A model generated the notes under the pieces. That model made no database searches and was not told where the DNA came from. It saw only the letters and a program-made list of their open reading frames with translations. A program made the translations under genes and the position numbers. Positions 40,329-48,559 of a DNA stretch of 64,000 bases are shown here, piece after piece. The DNA comes from SIG78 sp036677805 (GTDB taxonomy: Bacteria > Verrucomicrobiota > Lentisphaeria > Victivallales > Victivallaceae), in assembly GCA_036677805.1 (NCBI GenBank), contig JAVBVS010000016.1, forward strand, positions 62,001 through 126,000. The letters are read 5' to 3'. Position 1 is the first letter of the stretch, and each line of letters begins with the position of its first letter.

Positions 40329-42086
40329 ATGATTATCATCGTCATCGATCCCGGACAGGAAAATCATCAATTATTGCAAAATCTGCCGGATGAGTGCCGG
40401 GTCGTCCCCGTCGCCGGCACCAATCTCACCGAAGTCTGGCGGCATACGCCTTCGGTGGTGGCCTTTCTCGGCCACACCGCCATTCTCCAATGCCGCGGCG
40501 GCCGGGAACAGGCCGGCGAATGCTGCTGCCGGATCTTAATCGTCCTGGAACCGGCCGCCGCCGATGCCGCCATCAAGGGACGCATGGCCGGAGCCGACGG
40601 TGTTCTGATCGGACCATCGACGGAAATTTTCCGTCACGCCCTTGCCAACGAACATGCCGCGGCAGCCCGCTGGCGTCAGGCCGTGGCGTGGATTGCGGCA
40701 TCAACCGAGCTCAATCACCGCTATGAATTGCGCAAGGTTCTCGGCATCGGATTGCGGGCAATTTTCTTCCTGGCGTTCGATCGACGGGAAGAGCGGGAGG
40801 TCACGATCAAGCTGTTGCGCAAAATGCTGTCCGATCAAGCGGTATTGCTGAGGGAATTTCATGCCGAAGCGGACATGCTTCGCCGGGTGCGCTCGGACGC
40901 GGTGGTGCCGTTGCAGGGGATCGATATCTGGGACGACATGCCGTTTCTGGTATTCGCATTCGGCGAAGCCAGGAATCTGTATCAGCTCGCGGCGACGGAA
41001 AACTTTACCGAAACCGAAATCCTTAAAATCGCCTATGCCATCGGCTGCGGGTTGAATGCCATGAAACAGCAGGGCATGCTGCATTGCGACATCAAGCCGG
41101 AAAATATTCTTTTCCGCGACGGCCAATATTATCTGAGCGAGTTCGGCTTGATCACCCCGTTGGAAGCGCCTTATGACAACAGCAATTTCCCGTACTGGGG
41201 CGATGCGGCATTCTCCAGTCCGGAATTCTTCCAGAGCGGCGCGACGCTCAACAGCCGCAGCGATATTTATTCGTTGGCAATGCTGCTCTATACGTTCATA
41301 AAATCGGAGAACCCTTTTTACGGCTATGATTACGAGGAGAGCCGGCGACGACGCGACCTGTCGGATTTATTGAGCTTTGAACATATGACGACGGCCATCG
41401 GACGGCCGATCCAGTCGCTTCTGTTCGCCATGCTCGACCGGCGGCCCGAAGCCAGACCGAGACTGCGTGAATTGGAGATCATCCTCCAATACGCCCTGTC
41501 CATGCCAACCGGAAAACGGCCTGCGGCATCCGCACCGGGCAGCGCATCCAGTAATCCGGCGATATCGGAAACACCGGGCGCCACATCCGGTTCTTCCCGG
41601 CGTACCGGCGCGGCCGAAGGCAAGCCCCGTCCCGCCCGCATCTGGGGCGGGCGCCTCAAGGTCGGAGACACCCAGGAGCTCCCGGCGCGTTCACTGTTCG
41701 TGCGATACCGCACGGAAATCGGCGCGGCGGTGTTGATAGCGGTTGCTTTTTTGACCGGATTGCTGCTGAGTCGCCGTCCCGAATATCCGGGCCATTTCCG
41801 CCAGGGCGAGCTGATGACGTTCACCTGCTACAACGGACACACCCAAACCCTGCGCACGTTGGACTTCCGGACGGTAAAATGTCCGGAATGCCACGATCCG
41901 ACCTCCCCTTCCCGAACCTGTACCGCCTGCGGCAAGGTTTTCGGAACCTCATTGTGGCCCGAGCGCGATATGACGGAAGAAGAGTGCGCGGCATTCGAAA
42001 AAAAGCTCCGGTGCTGTCCGTACTGCAACAATCCGCGCATCTATCCGACGCCATTGATCCGCGCGTCGGAACCGTCGAAAAAATGA
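40329..42086 (+). CDS. Atypical Ser/Thr kinase with pseudo-receiver and zinc-ribbon domains
   Basis: A 585-residue protein with four parts. Residues 1-110 look like a response-regulator receiver fold (IIIVIDP, VVAFLGH, RILIVLEP, GADGVLIGPS), but Leu or Gly stands where the phospho-Asp should be. Residues 130-390 are a Hanks-type kinase: K161 in VTIK, HCDIKPENI at 252 (Cys for Arg of HRD) and EFG at 271-273 in place of DFG. The glycine loop is degenerate, so catalysis is uncertain. A Pro/Ser/Ala-rich linker leads to a transmembrane helix (about 463-481), then an extracytoplasmic tail with cysteines at 500, 518, 521, 531, 534, 562, 563 and 566 in zinc-ribbon-like pairs. I cannot name a specific family. 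Confidence 0.8.
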   Translation: MIIIVIDPGQENHQLLQNLPDECRVVPVAGTNLTEVWRHTPSVVAFLGHTAILQCRGGREQAGECCCRILIVLEPAAADAAIKGRMAGADGVLIGPSTEIFRHALANEHAAAARWRQAVAWIAASTELNHRYELRKVLGIGLRAIFFLAFDRREEREVTIKLLRKMLSDQAVLLREFHAEADMLRRVRSDAVVPLQGIDIWDDMPFLVFAFGEARNLYQLAATENFTETEILKIAYAIGCGLNAMKQQGMLHCDIKPENILFRDGQYYLSEFGLITPLEAPYDNSNFPYWGDAAFSSPEFFQSGATLNSRSDIYSLAMLLYTFIKSENPFYGYDYEESRRRRDLSDLLSFEHMTTAIGRPIQSLLFAMLDRRPEARPRLRELEIILQYALSMPTGKRPAASAPGSASSNPAISETPGATSGSSRRTGAAEGKPRPARIWGGRLKVGDTQELPARSLFVRYRTEIGAAVLIAVAFLTGLLLSRRPEYPGHFRQGELMTFTCYNGHTQTLRTLDFRTVKCPECHDPTSPSRTCTACGKVFGTSLWPERDMTEEECAAFEKKLRCCPYCNNPRIYPTPLIRASEPSKK

Positions 42087-42109
42087 TTCGAAAAATCCGG
42101 TTTCAGGGA

Positions 42110-42138
42110 TTGCAAAATCAGCCGGGCAGTGCTATTAT
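42110..42138 (+). promoter_or_regulatory. Promoter of the SIMPL-domain gene
   Basis: TTGCAA (42110-42115), 17 bp, TATTAT (42133-42138); predicted +1 near 42145, about 39 bases before the ATG. Confidence 0.6.
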
Positions 42139-42183
42139 TCCGCCCCGTCATTTTTCACCCCGCGAAAAAAGGATTGCCGCGCC

Positions 42184-42960
42184 ATGAAAAGCTTCACCGT
42201 CCCCCCCTCCTTCCGTACTCCCCTGATTCTGATTTCCTGTGTGCTGGCGCTCACGCTGGGCGTCGTCGCCTCATCATGGATGCTCAGCCGGTTCATGTTG
42301 CGAATTCAGCATACCACGGAAAAGATCATTACCGTCAAGGGCGTGGCGGAGCGCACCGTCCGCGCCGACCTCGGGACTTTCAGCTGTACGGTCTCGGCCA
42401 AATCGACCGTGTTGGAAAATGGTTACGCCGGGCTGGCCGCGGCCACCCGGATGCTGCGAGGCAAGCTGGCCGAATTGGGGTTCAAGCCGGACGAGATCGA
42501 GGATGACTCGATCGACTGCTCCAGCGTCTCCAAAACGGTCAAAATCAGGGAAAATGGCAAGGAAACCTCAACCGACGTCTTCGATTACTACCTTTTCGTC
42601 CACACGCTGCGGGTCCGGACCGCCCGGGTGGATGTGATGGCGCAGAACGCATTCAAAATCTATGATCTCGCGGCGCAGAAAATCAATATCTCGGTGACGC
42701 GGCCGGAATATTACATCTCCGCCCCCGAACAGTACAAGCTGGAGCTGGTGGATGAAGCCAGCGCCGCCGCCGCGCAACGCGCCGCCACCGTGGCGCAGAA
42801 ATGCGACAGCAGACTCGGCGCGTTGCTTACGGCGCGGCAGGGGGTGATTCAGATCACCCGCCCGGCCTCCAACGACACCACCGATTACGGCGTCTACGAC
42901 ACGACCAGCGTCGACAAGGTGATGCGTCTGGTGATGACGATGGATTTCGCGCTGAAATAA
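42184..42960 (+). CDS. SIMPL (DUF541) domain periplasmic protein
   Basis: A 258-residue protein with an N-terminal transmembrane segment (about 13-35) and a SIMPL domain (about 48-255). The family start is ITVKGVAERTVRADLGTFSCTV, and later come LRGKLAELGFKPDEIEDDSI, RPASNDTTDYG and the closing VMRLVMTMDF. SIMPL proteins are envelope proteins; some affect oxidative stress or signalling, with no established biochemical function. It appears monocistronic: promoter at 42110 and terminator at 42985. Confidence 0.88.
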   Translation: MKSFTVPPSFRTPLILISCVLALTLGVVASSWMLSRFMLRIQHTTEKIITVKGVAERTVRADLGTFSCTVSAKSTVLENGYAGLAAATRMLRGKLAELGFKPDEIEDDSIDCSSVSKTVKIRENGKETSTDVFDYYLFVHTLRVRTARVDVMAQNAFKIYDLAAQKINISVTRPEYYISAPEQYKLELVDEASAAAAQRAATVAQKCDSRLGALLTARQGVIQITRPASNDTTDYGVYDTTSVDKVMRLVMTMDFALK

Positions 42961-42984
42961 TTCCTTCCCCTGTTCGATTTTTCC

Positions 42985-43023
42985 GGCGGGACCGTGTCGA
43001 ATGATGCGGTCCCGTCGCTTTTT
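42985..43023 (+). terminator. Rho-independent terminator after the SIMPL gene
   Basis: GGCGGGACCG (42985-42994), 12-base loop, CGGTCCCGTC (43007-43016), then GC and a five-T run. The stem has one G-T pair. The T-run merges into the direct repeats upstream of the VWA operon. Confidence 0.85.
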
Positions 43024-43041
43024 ACAATCCTTTTACAATCT
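43020..43041 (+). repeat. 11-bp direct repeats upstream of the VWA operon
   Basis: TTTTACAATC occurs at 43020-43029 and again at 43031-43040, an 11-bp period, and a weaker third unit (TTTTCCATTG) follows at 43042. Direct repeats of 10-11 bp are the binding mode of OmpR/PhoB-type regulators, and one is encoded in this operon (47728). They end about 12 bp before the predicted -35 at 43054. Confidence 0.55.
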
Positions 43042-43053
43042 TTTTCCATTGAT

Positions 43054-43083
43054 TTGACAACTTTCTCCGGGCGCAGCTTATAT
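43054..43083 (+). promoter_or_regulatory. Promoter of the VWA-kinase-regulator operon
   Basis: TTGACA (43054-43059), 18 bp, TTATAT (43078-43083); TATATT one base further is an alternative. The long spacer suggests an activator is needed, and direct repeats lie directly upstream. Confidence 0.55.
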
Positions 43084-43122
43084 TGAACCGTGAAGACACC
43101 TTAACCCGAGAGGAGACGAATC

Positions 43123-44409
43123 ATGAAAAAAATCACATCGTTGGGTTGCGCGGCATTGCTGGCGGGCGCAATCGCATCTCCCTTCACCGCCGCCGCCATG
43201 GCGGCCGAAGCTCCGGCGACCACTCCAGCCGAACCGGTCCCGGCGACCGGGCCGGTTGCGGTCAGGTCCGAGCCGGTCGGCGCCGCCAAATCCGCCGTAA
43301 CGATTGCGGTTCCGATTTCCGACAAGACCGGGCCGACGGCCATCACGGTCGAACCGGTTAATGCCGAGGTGATCTTCGTGCTCGACACCACCGGTTCGAT
43401 GGGCGGCCTGATCGAAGGCGCCAAACAGAAAATCTGGAGCATCGCCACCGATATCCAGAAAGCCAACGGCGGCGGCAAAGTCAAAATCGGATTGATCGCC
43501 TACCGCGACCGGGGCGATCAATATGTCACCAAGCGCACTGCCCTCACCGACGACCTCGACACGATTTACGGTGTGCTGCAATCCTTCCGGGCCGACGGCG
43601 GCGGCGACGGTCCCGAGTCGGTCAATCAGGCGCTGAATGAGGCGGTGACCCAATTCCAGTGGTCGAACAAGGCGGACACCATGAAAACCATCTTTCTGGT
43701 CGGCGACTTCCCGCCCCACATGGACTATCAGGACGACGTCAAATACCCGGAAAGCTGCAAGCTGGCCAGGCAGAAGAACATTGTGATCAATACCGTACAG
43801 TGCGGCATGGAATCCACCACCGTGCCGATCTGGCGTGAAATCGCGGCATTGGCCGACGGCGATTATGCCGCCATCGCCCAGTCGGGCAACATGCGCGTGG
43901 TCGCGACTCCGTATGACGTCAGAATCGCCGAATATTCGCGCAAACTTGATGCCACCGTCATTCCCTACGGCAGCATGGCCGCCCAAAAGGCGGTGACTTC
44001 CAAACTCGAACGCGCCGCGGCCTCCGCGCCCGCGGTAACCGCCATGCGTAACGAATACAAGTTCGCTGCCGCCAAGGAAGCCGATTCCGCGGTCGCAGTA
44101 ACCGGAGCGGGCGATCTGGTGCAGGATGCTTCCAATCCCGAAGTGCTCAAAAATCTGAAACCCGGCGACCTGCCCGAAAAATTGCGGTCGGCGACACCGG
44201 AAGAACTCCGGACCATCGTCGCCGAAAAATCCGCCGAACGCGCCGCGCTCAACCAGGAGCTGGCCAAGCTCAATTCGCAGCGGGCGGAATATCTCAAAGA
44301 CGAAGCGAAGAAAAATCAGCCCGCCGAAGACTCCTTCGACGCCCGGGTGCAAAAATCCATTGCCCGGCAGTTGCAAAATCAGCGGCAGCAGGCTACCTTA
44401 AAACAGTAG
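43123..44409 (+). CDS. Secreted von Willebrand factor A protein
   Basis: A 428-residue protein with a signal peptide (about 1-28, AAAMAAEA), an Ala/Pro/Val-rich spacer and a VWA domain (about 82-290). The MIDAS metal site is VLDTTGSMGGLIEGA, with further ligands expected in the RADGGGDGPESV and FLVGDFPPHMDY stretches. A long helical, partly charged C-terminal tail (about 300-428) follows. VWA domains mediate metal-dependent protein binding. AGAGGAG precedes the ATG. It is first of four co-directional genes (VWA, VWA, histidine kinase, response regulator), probably giving the kinase an extracytoplasmic partner. Confidence 0.85.
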   Translation: MKKITSLGCAALLAGAIASPFTAAAMAAEAPATTPAEPVPATGPVAVRSEPVGAAKSAVTIAVPISDKTGPTAITVEPVNAEVIFVLDTTGSMGGLIEGAKQKIWSIATDIQKANGGGKVKIGLIAYRDRGDQYVTKRTALTDDLDTIYGVLQSFRADGGGDGPESVNQALNEAVTQFQWSNKADTMKTIFLVGDFPPHMDYQDDVKYPESCKLARQKNIVINTVQCGMESTTVPIWREIAALADGDYAAIAQSGNMRVVATPYDVRIAEYSRKLDATVIPYGSMAAQKAVTSKLERAAASAPAVTAMRNEYKFAAAKEADSAVAVTGAGDLVQDASNPEVLKNLKPGDLPEKLRSATPEELRTIVAEKSAERAALNQELAKLNSQRAEYLKDEAKKNQPAEDSFDARVQKSIARQLQNQRQQATLKQ

Positions 44410-44420
44410 GAGGTTCGATC

Positions 44421-45764
44421 ATGCTGAAGTCATTGTCTGTTTTGCTCGTTGCGCTCGGATGCGGAATATTCGCCGCCGGCGCCGACGTCATCGTGGTGAC
44501 CGCCAAACCGGAATACCGGATTCTGCCGGCCGGCTCGCCGCAGACCTCAATGGTCCGCTTCACGCTGACCGCGCCGCGTATCGCTCCGGCGCGTCGGGCG
44601 CCCGCAATCAATCTCGCCATTGCGCTCGACCGCTCCGGTTCCATGCACGGCGAAGGCAAGCTGGCCAACGCCAAAGCCGCCGCCAAGGCCGCGCTGGCCA
44701 TGCTCTCGGATGACGACACCTTCGCCCTGGTCACCTACGACAACTCCGCCAGCGTACTGGTCCCGGCGACCCGGGTCACGCCCGCGGCCCGCAATGAAAT
44801 CAATCAGGCGATCGATGCCATCCAGCCCGGCGGCATGACCGCGCTGTTCAGCGGTGTGGCGCTGGCCGCCTCGGAACTGGCCAAAACCCCGGCCCGGCCG
44901 GGACTGGTCAGCCGCCTGCTGCTGCTTTCCGACGGACTGGCCAATGTCGGCCCGGCCTCGCCCGGAGAACTGGGACGGTATGGCGCGGGTCTGGTCAAGG
45001 AGGGAGTTTCGGTCAGCACCATCGGCGTCGGCAGCGATTACAATGAAGACCTGATGATTTCGCTGGCACAGAATTCCGACGGCAATTTCTATTTCGTCGA
45101 AAACAGCCGCGATCTTGCGCTGATCTTCGAAAAAGAATTGAACAGTGCGCTGGCAGTGGCGGCGCAGCGGGTCCGCATCCGGATTCAGTGCCCTCCGGGC
45201 ATCAGGCCGCGCGGCATTCTCGGCCACCAGTGCCGCATCGACGGACAGGTGCTGGAGATCGATTTCAACCAGATTTACGCCGGGCATGACAAAGTCCTGA
45301 TTCTCCAGTTCGATCTGCCAGCCGGACAGGATGGACTGACCCAAAATCTGGCCGATTTTGAAGTCGAATACCTGACCGGCGAAGCCAAGTCGGCGCCGCC
45401 GGTGACCGGACGGATCGCAGTCGCGTTCGCCGCCGATGCATCTCGGGTGCATTCGGGGCTCGACAAGGAGGTCAGCGGGTCGGTTGCGTTGCAGCAGGCC
45501 GCATTGCTGCGGGAAGAAGCCATTCGAGCCGCCGACGCCGGGGACTTCGACGCCGGAACCCGACAGATGCGTCAGGCTCAAAAACTGCTCGAAAGCAATG
45601 CCGCACTGACCCAGGACGCCGCCGTAGCGGAAGCCGCCGAGCGGCAGAAGACCGCGGTCTCGAAGTTCGAACCGGCCAGTCCTGAAGTCTACAACCGGCA
45701 GCGCAAGGAAATTCGCGGCAGCAACTATCAGGAACAAAACAGTCAGATTTTCAAGCAAAGGTAA
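44421..45764 (+). CDS. Secreted von Willebrand factor A protein
   Basis: A 447-residue exported protein (signal about 1-20). The VWA domain (about 60-235) has MIDAS IALDRSGSMHGEGKL, FALVTYDN, GGMTALFSG and LLLSDGLANVG. A beta-rich region follows (about 240-345: RIRIQCPPGIRPRGILG, then IDFNQIYAG) and then a helical stretch ending in a Gln-rich tail. The layout resembles the YfbK-type VWA proteins with a vWA plus beta-sandwich. It starts 11 bp after the previous VWA gene. Confidence 0.85.
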   Translation: MLKSLSVLLVALGCGIFAAGADVIVVTAKPEYRILPAGSPQTSMVRFTLTAPRIAPARRAPAINLAIALDRSGSMHGEGKLANAKAAAKAALAMLSDDDTFALVTYDNSASVLVPATRVTPAARNEINQAIDAIQPGGMTALFSGVALAASELAKTPARPGLVSRLLLLSDGLANVGPASPGELGRYGAGLVKEGVSVSTIGVGSDYNEDLMISLAQNSDGNFYFVENSRDLALIFEKELNSALAVAAQRVRIRIQCPPGIRPRGILGHQCRIDGQVLEIDFNQIYAGHDKVLILQFDLPAGQDGLTQNLADFEVEYLTGEAKSAPPVTGRIAVAFAADASRVHSGLDKEVSGSVALQQAALLREEAIRAADAGDFDAGTRQMRQAQKLLESNAALTQDAAVAEAAERQKTAVSKFEPASPEVYNRQRKEIRGSNYQEQNSQIFKQR

Positions 45765-45770
45765 AAATCC

Positions 45771-47735
45771 ATGTTTCATCGCGGCCGAATCCTGTTCCTT
45801 TCCGCAACGCTGGCCTTGCTGGCGGCGCTCGGACTGGGTTTGGCCGCGCTGTATCTGAGCCGCCATGAGGAGGAGTTCCGGCGCAATGAACGCCGGGAGC
45901 TGCTGCGCGCCGAATGCCGATTGCTGGCGGCGCAATGCGTGCAAGAGCTCGACCGGCTCCGCCAGAATCTGATCCGGCAGGCCGCCGCGACCCCGCCGGA
46001 AATCCGCGCCGTCCGTGAAGCAGCGGCATCCAACTCTTTCTTTGTCGCCGGGTTCATCGCCCGCCGCAGCGACGGCAAACTGTTCTATCCCGCCGACGGC
46101 GGCAACTGGAGCCGCCGCTACGAAGAACTTTTTACCGGCATGATCGCGCCGCCGCGCGATGCGGACTACGCCAATGTGATCATGCCGCGCGAAGCAGCCG
46201 ATCTTTACCGCGACCGCAACCAGCGTGACGATGCCTCGGGCATTCTCCCGATGCGCGAAGCCGGACAAATCCATTACGACCGGCAGGAGGAAAAAGCGAA
46301 AACCGCCGCGGAACCCATGCCGGAAAACCAATCCCGCGACAACCGCCTCACAAAAGCGGCACCGGCCGCAGAAATGGATATTGCGGCGGCAAAACCATCC
46401 GGCCGGCAAGGCGATTTCGCCGTCGTCGGCAGCGCACCCGACGCATCGTCGGCGCCGGCGCCCGCAACCGCCTCGCTGCGCGCCGCCAGAAAGGCCAAAT
46501 CCGCTCCGGCCAAGACGTTGCCCGCCGGCGCCGCCCGATCCGAAGCGCCGGGCTCGCTCCGTTCCGGGAGACAGCCCATGGTAACGCGCTTTACCGCGCT
46601 GATCCGCAACCAGGAGGGCGGCTTCATCCCGTGGTTTTCCGACAACAGTTTCACGCCGCTGATCTGGGCGCAAAGCCAGACGGATCCGACCCGGATCGTC
46701 GGATTCGAACTGGAAAATACCATGATCGCCGCCCGGTTGCTGCCGCTTTTTCCATCCCGCCTGCCACCCTATTTCCGCCTTGAACTGACCGATGCGGGCA
46801 ACCGGGTGCTTCACGCGGTCGGCGGCGATCCGGAAAGCGCCGCCGAACCGGTGTTGGTGATGCCTTTCCCGGAATTGCTGCTGCCCAATGCCCAACTCCG
46901 CGCCTACTTGCTTGAAGCGCATCTGCCGCTTTCGGTCTCCGGCTGGGGCTGGGTGCTGGGGCTGACCGCACTGCTGCTGGTGCTGCTGGGAGCGGGCGGT
47001 CTGGCCGCGGCGCTGATGCTGCGCGAATTGCACAATGCGCGGCGGAAAACCAACTTTGTCTCCCGGGTGTCCCATGAATTGCGCACCCCGCTGACCGGCA
47101 TCTGCCTCTATTCCGAACTCCTGCGCGACCATCCGGAATTGACGCCGGAAAAGCACCGGCGTTATCTCGAATACATCACCGCCGAAAGCGAACGGCTGAG
47201 TCGATTGATCGGCAATATCCTTGATTTCGGACGGCTCAGCGAGCGCCGCAAACATTATCGCCCGGAAAAAATCGTTCTCAGCGGCTTGCTGAACCACGCG
47301 CTCGAGGTCTATGCGGAACTTGCCGCGCAGGCCGGAATGGAATTTCTGCTTGAGATTGCACCGGGCAACCGGGAATTGACGGCCATGATCGATCGCGACT
47401 CTTTGCTTCAGGTGCTTTACAATTTATTCGACAACGCACTCAAATACGCCGCCGACGGCCGGCAGGTCATGGTGACCCTGGCCCGCGAAAACGGCCGAAC
47501 GGCGATTCATGTGCGCGATTACGGCCCCGGCATCCCGTCCCGTTCCCGCCGCAAGGTTTTCCGGGAATTCTACCGCGTCGACGACCGGCTCTGCGCCGCC
47601 ACCGGCGGCTGCGGCCTCGGACTGGCGATCGCGCGCACCCTGCTCCGCGACCAGGGCGGCGATCTGGAGTTGCGCCCGGCCAGACCGGGCTGCGATTTCG
47701 TCATTATTTTACCGGGAGATACGGCTCATGACTAA
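45771..47735 (+). CDS. Sensor histidine kinase with large extracytoplasmic domain
   Basis: A 654-residue membrane kinase. A transmembrane helix at about 7-28, an extracytoplasmic domain of about 360 residues (with an Ala/Pro/Arg-rich insert at about 165-265), a second helix at about 397-416, and then HisKA and HATPase domains. The H-box is SRVSHELRTPLTG with His435, the N-box NLFDNALKYAA, G1 RDYGPGIP and G2 GGCGLGLAIA. It overlaps the response regulator gene by 8 bp and lies 6 bp after the VWA gene, so all four are one unit. The signal is unknown; VWA partners suggest a surface or protein-complex cue. Confidence 0.93.
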   Translation: MFHRGRILFLSATLALLAALGLGLAALYLSRHEEEFRRNERRELLRAECRLLAAQCVQELDRLRQNLIRQAAATPPEIRAVREAAASNSFFVAGFIARRSDGKLFYPADGGNWSRRYEELFTGMIAPPRDADYANVIMPREAADLYRDRNQRDDASGILPMREAGQIHYDRQEEKAKTAAEPMPENQSRDNRLTKAAPAAEMDIAAAKPSGRQGDFAVVGSAPDASSAPAPATASLRAARKAKSAPAKTLPAGAARSEAPGSLRSGRQPMVTRFTALIRNQEGGFIPWFSDNSFTPLIWAQSQTDPTRIVGFELENTMIAARLLPLFPSRLPPYFRLELTDAGNRVLHAVGGDPESAAEPVLVMPFPELLLPNAQLRAYLLEAHLPLSVSGWGWVLGLTALLLVLLGAGGLAAALMLRELHNARRKTNFVSRVSHELRTPLTGICLYSELLRDHPELTPEKHRRYLEYITAESERLSRLIGNILDFGRLSERRKHYRPEKIVLSGLLNHALEVYAELAAQAGMEFLLEIAPGNRELTAMIDRDSLLQVLYNLFDNALKYAADGRQVMVTLARENGRTAIHVRDYGPGIPSRSRRKVFREFYRVDDRLCAATGGCGLGLAIARTLLRDQGGDLELRPARPGCDFVIILPGDTAHD

Positions 47736-48420
47736 GATTCTCGTGGTCGAGGACGAGCGTTCGATCCGCGAAGGCCTGTGCGATGCGCTGGAACTCGAAG
47801 GCTATCAGGTTGCCGATGCGGCCGACGGCCAGGCGGCGCTGACGGCCAACCGGCAATTTCATCCCGATCTCATCCTGCTCGATCTGATGCTGCCGCTCAT
47901 GAACGGTTACGACGTCTGCCGCCGCTTCCGCCAGACCGGCTGCCGCACACCGGTGATCATGCTGACCGCCAAAGGGGAAGAGCTTGACAAGGTGCTGGGA
48001 CTGGAATTGGGCGCCGATGATTATATCACCAAACCGTTCGGTCTGCGCGAGCTGCTGGCCCGGATCGCCGCGGTGCTGCGCCGCTGTCAGGCCGCGGCGG
48101 TGGAACCGCCGCCCCCGGACGTCGATGCGGCCTTCGCTTTCGGCGCCTGGCAAATCGATGAAGGGGGGCTGTGCGCGACTGCCGGCGACCGTCGCATCGA
48201 CCTCACCGTACGCGAAGCCGAGCTGCTCCGACTGCTGGTCCGCCATCCCGGCCGGGTGCTTCACCGCGACTTCATCATGCGTGAAATCTGGGGCAATGCC
48301 ATGCGCAATTCGCGTACCCTCGACCAGCATCTGGTCGCGCTGCGGCGCAAACTCGATCTGCCCGGAGAGCCGGCGCCGATCGAAACCGTCTACGGCGCGG
48401 GGTACCGCTTTCGCGGCTAA
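47728..48420 (+). CDS. OmpR/PhoB-family response regulator
   Basis: A 230-residue regulator. The receiver (about 1-120) has the acid pocket EDE at 8-10, phospho-Asp52 in LILLDLMLPL, Thr80 in VIMLTAK and Lys102 in YITKPFG. The C-terminal winged helix (about 140-230) has LTVREAELLRLLVRHPG and RTLDQHLVALRRKL, then VYGAGYRF. The ATG at 47728 lies inside the kinase 3' end, so the pair is coupled. The 11-bp repeats at 43020 are a reasonable autoregulatory site. Confidence 0.95.
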   Translation: MTKILVVEDERSIREGLCDALELEGYQVADAADGQAALTANRQFHPDLILLDLMLPLMNGYDVCRRFRQTGCRTPVIMLTAKGEELDKVLGLELGADDYITKPFGLRELLARIAAVLRRCQAAAVEPPPPDVDAAFAFGAWQIDEGGLCATAGDRRIDLTVREAELLRLLVRHPGRVLHRDFIMREIWGNAMRNSRTLDQHLVALRRKLDLPGEPAPIETVYGAGYRFRG

Positions 48421-48479
48421 CCCCGACCAACAGCCCTTCCCCAACCGCTGACCAACGTCAGCGATATTGCTTATCCGGC

Positions 48480-48516
48480 AAAAAAACCGGCGCTTCGGCC
48501 GCAGGATTGCCGAAGC
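48480..48516 (-). terminator. Terminator of gdhA
   Basis: GCTTCGGC / GCCGAAGC (48492-48499, 48509-48516), with a T-run on the minus strand (48486-48480) after GCCGG. A second inverted repeat, GCCGGAA-TTCCGGC with a T-run on the plus strand, lies at 48527-48541 and may serve the regulator gene from the other side. Confidence 0.65.
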
Positions 48517-48559
48517 ACCGGAAATTGCCGGAAATTCCGGCAAATTTTTCAAAATTTCT

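Noticed and set aside
44547..47297. 916-codon minus-strand ORF across the VWA and kinase genes
   Set aside because: It spans two real genes on the other strand and is a composition-driven shadow.
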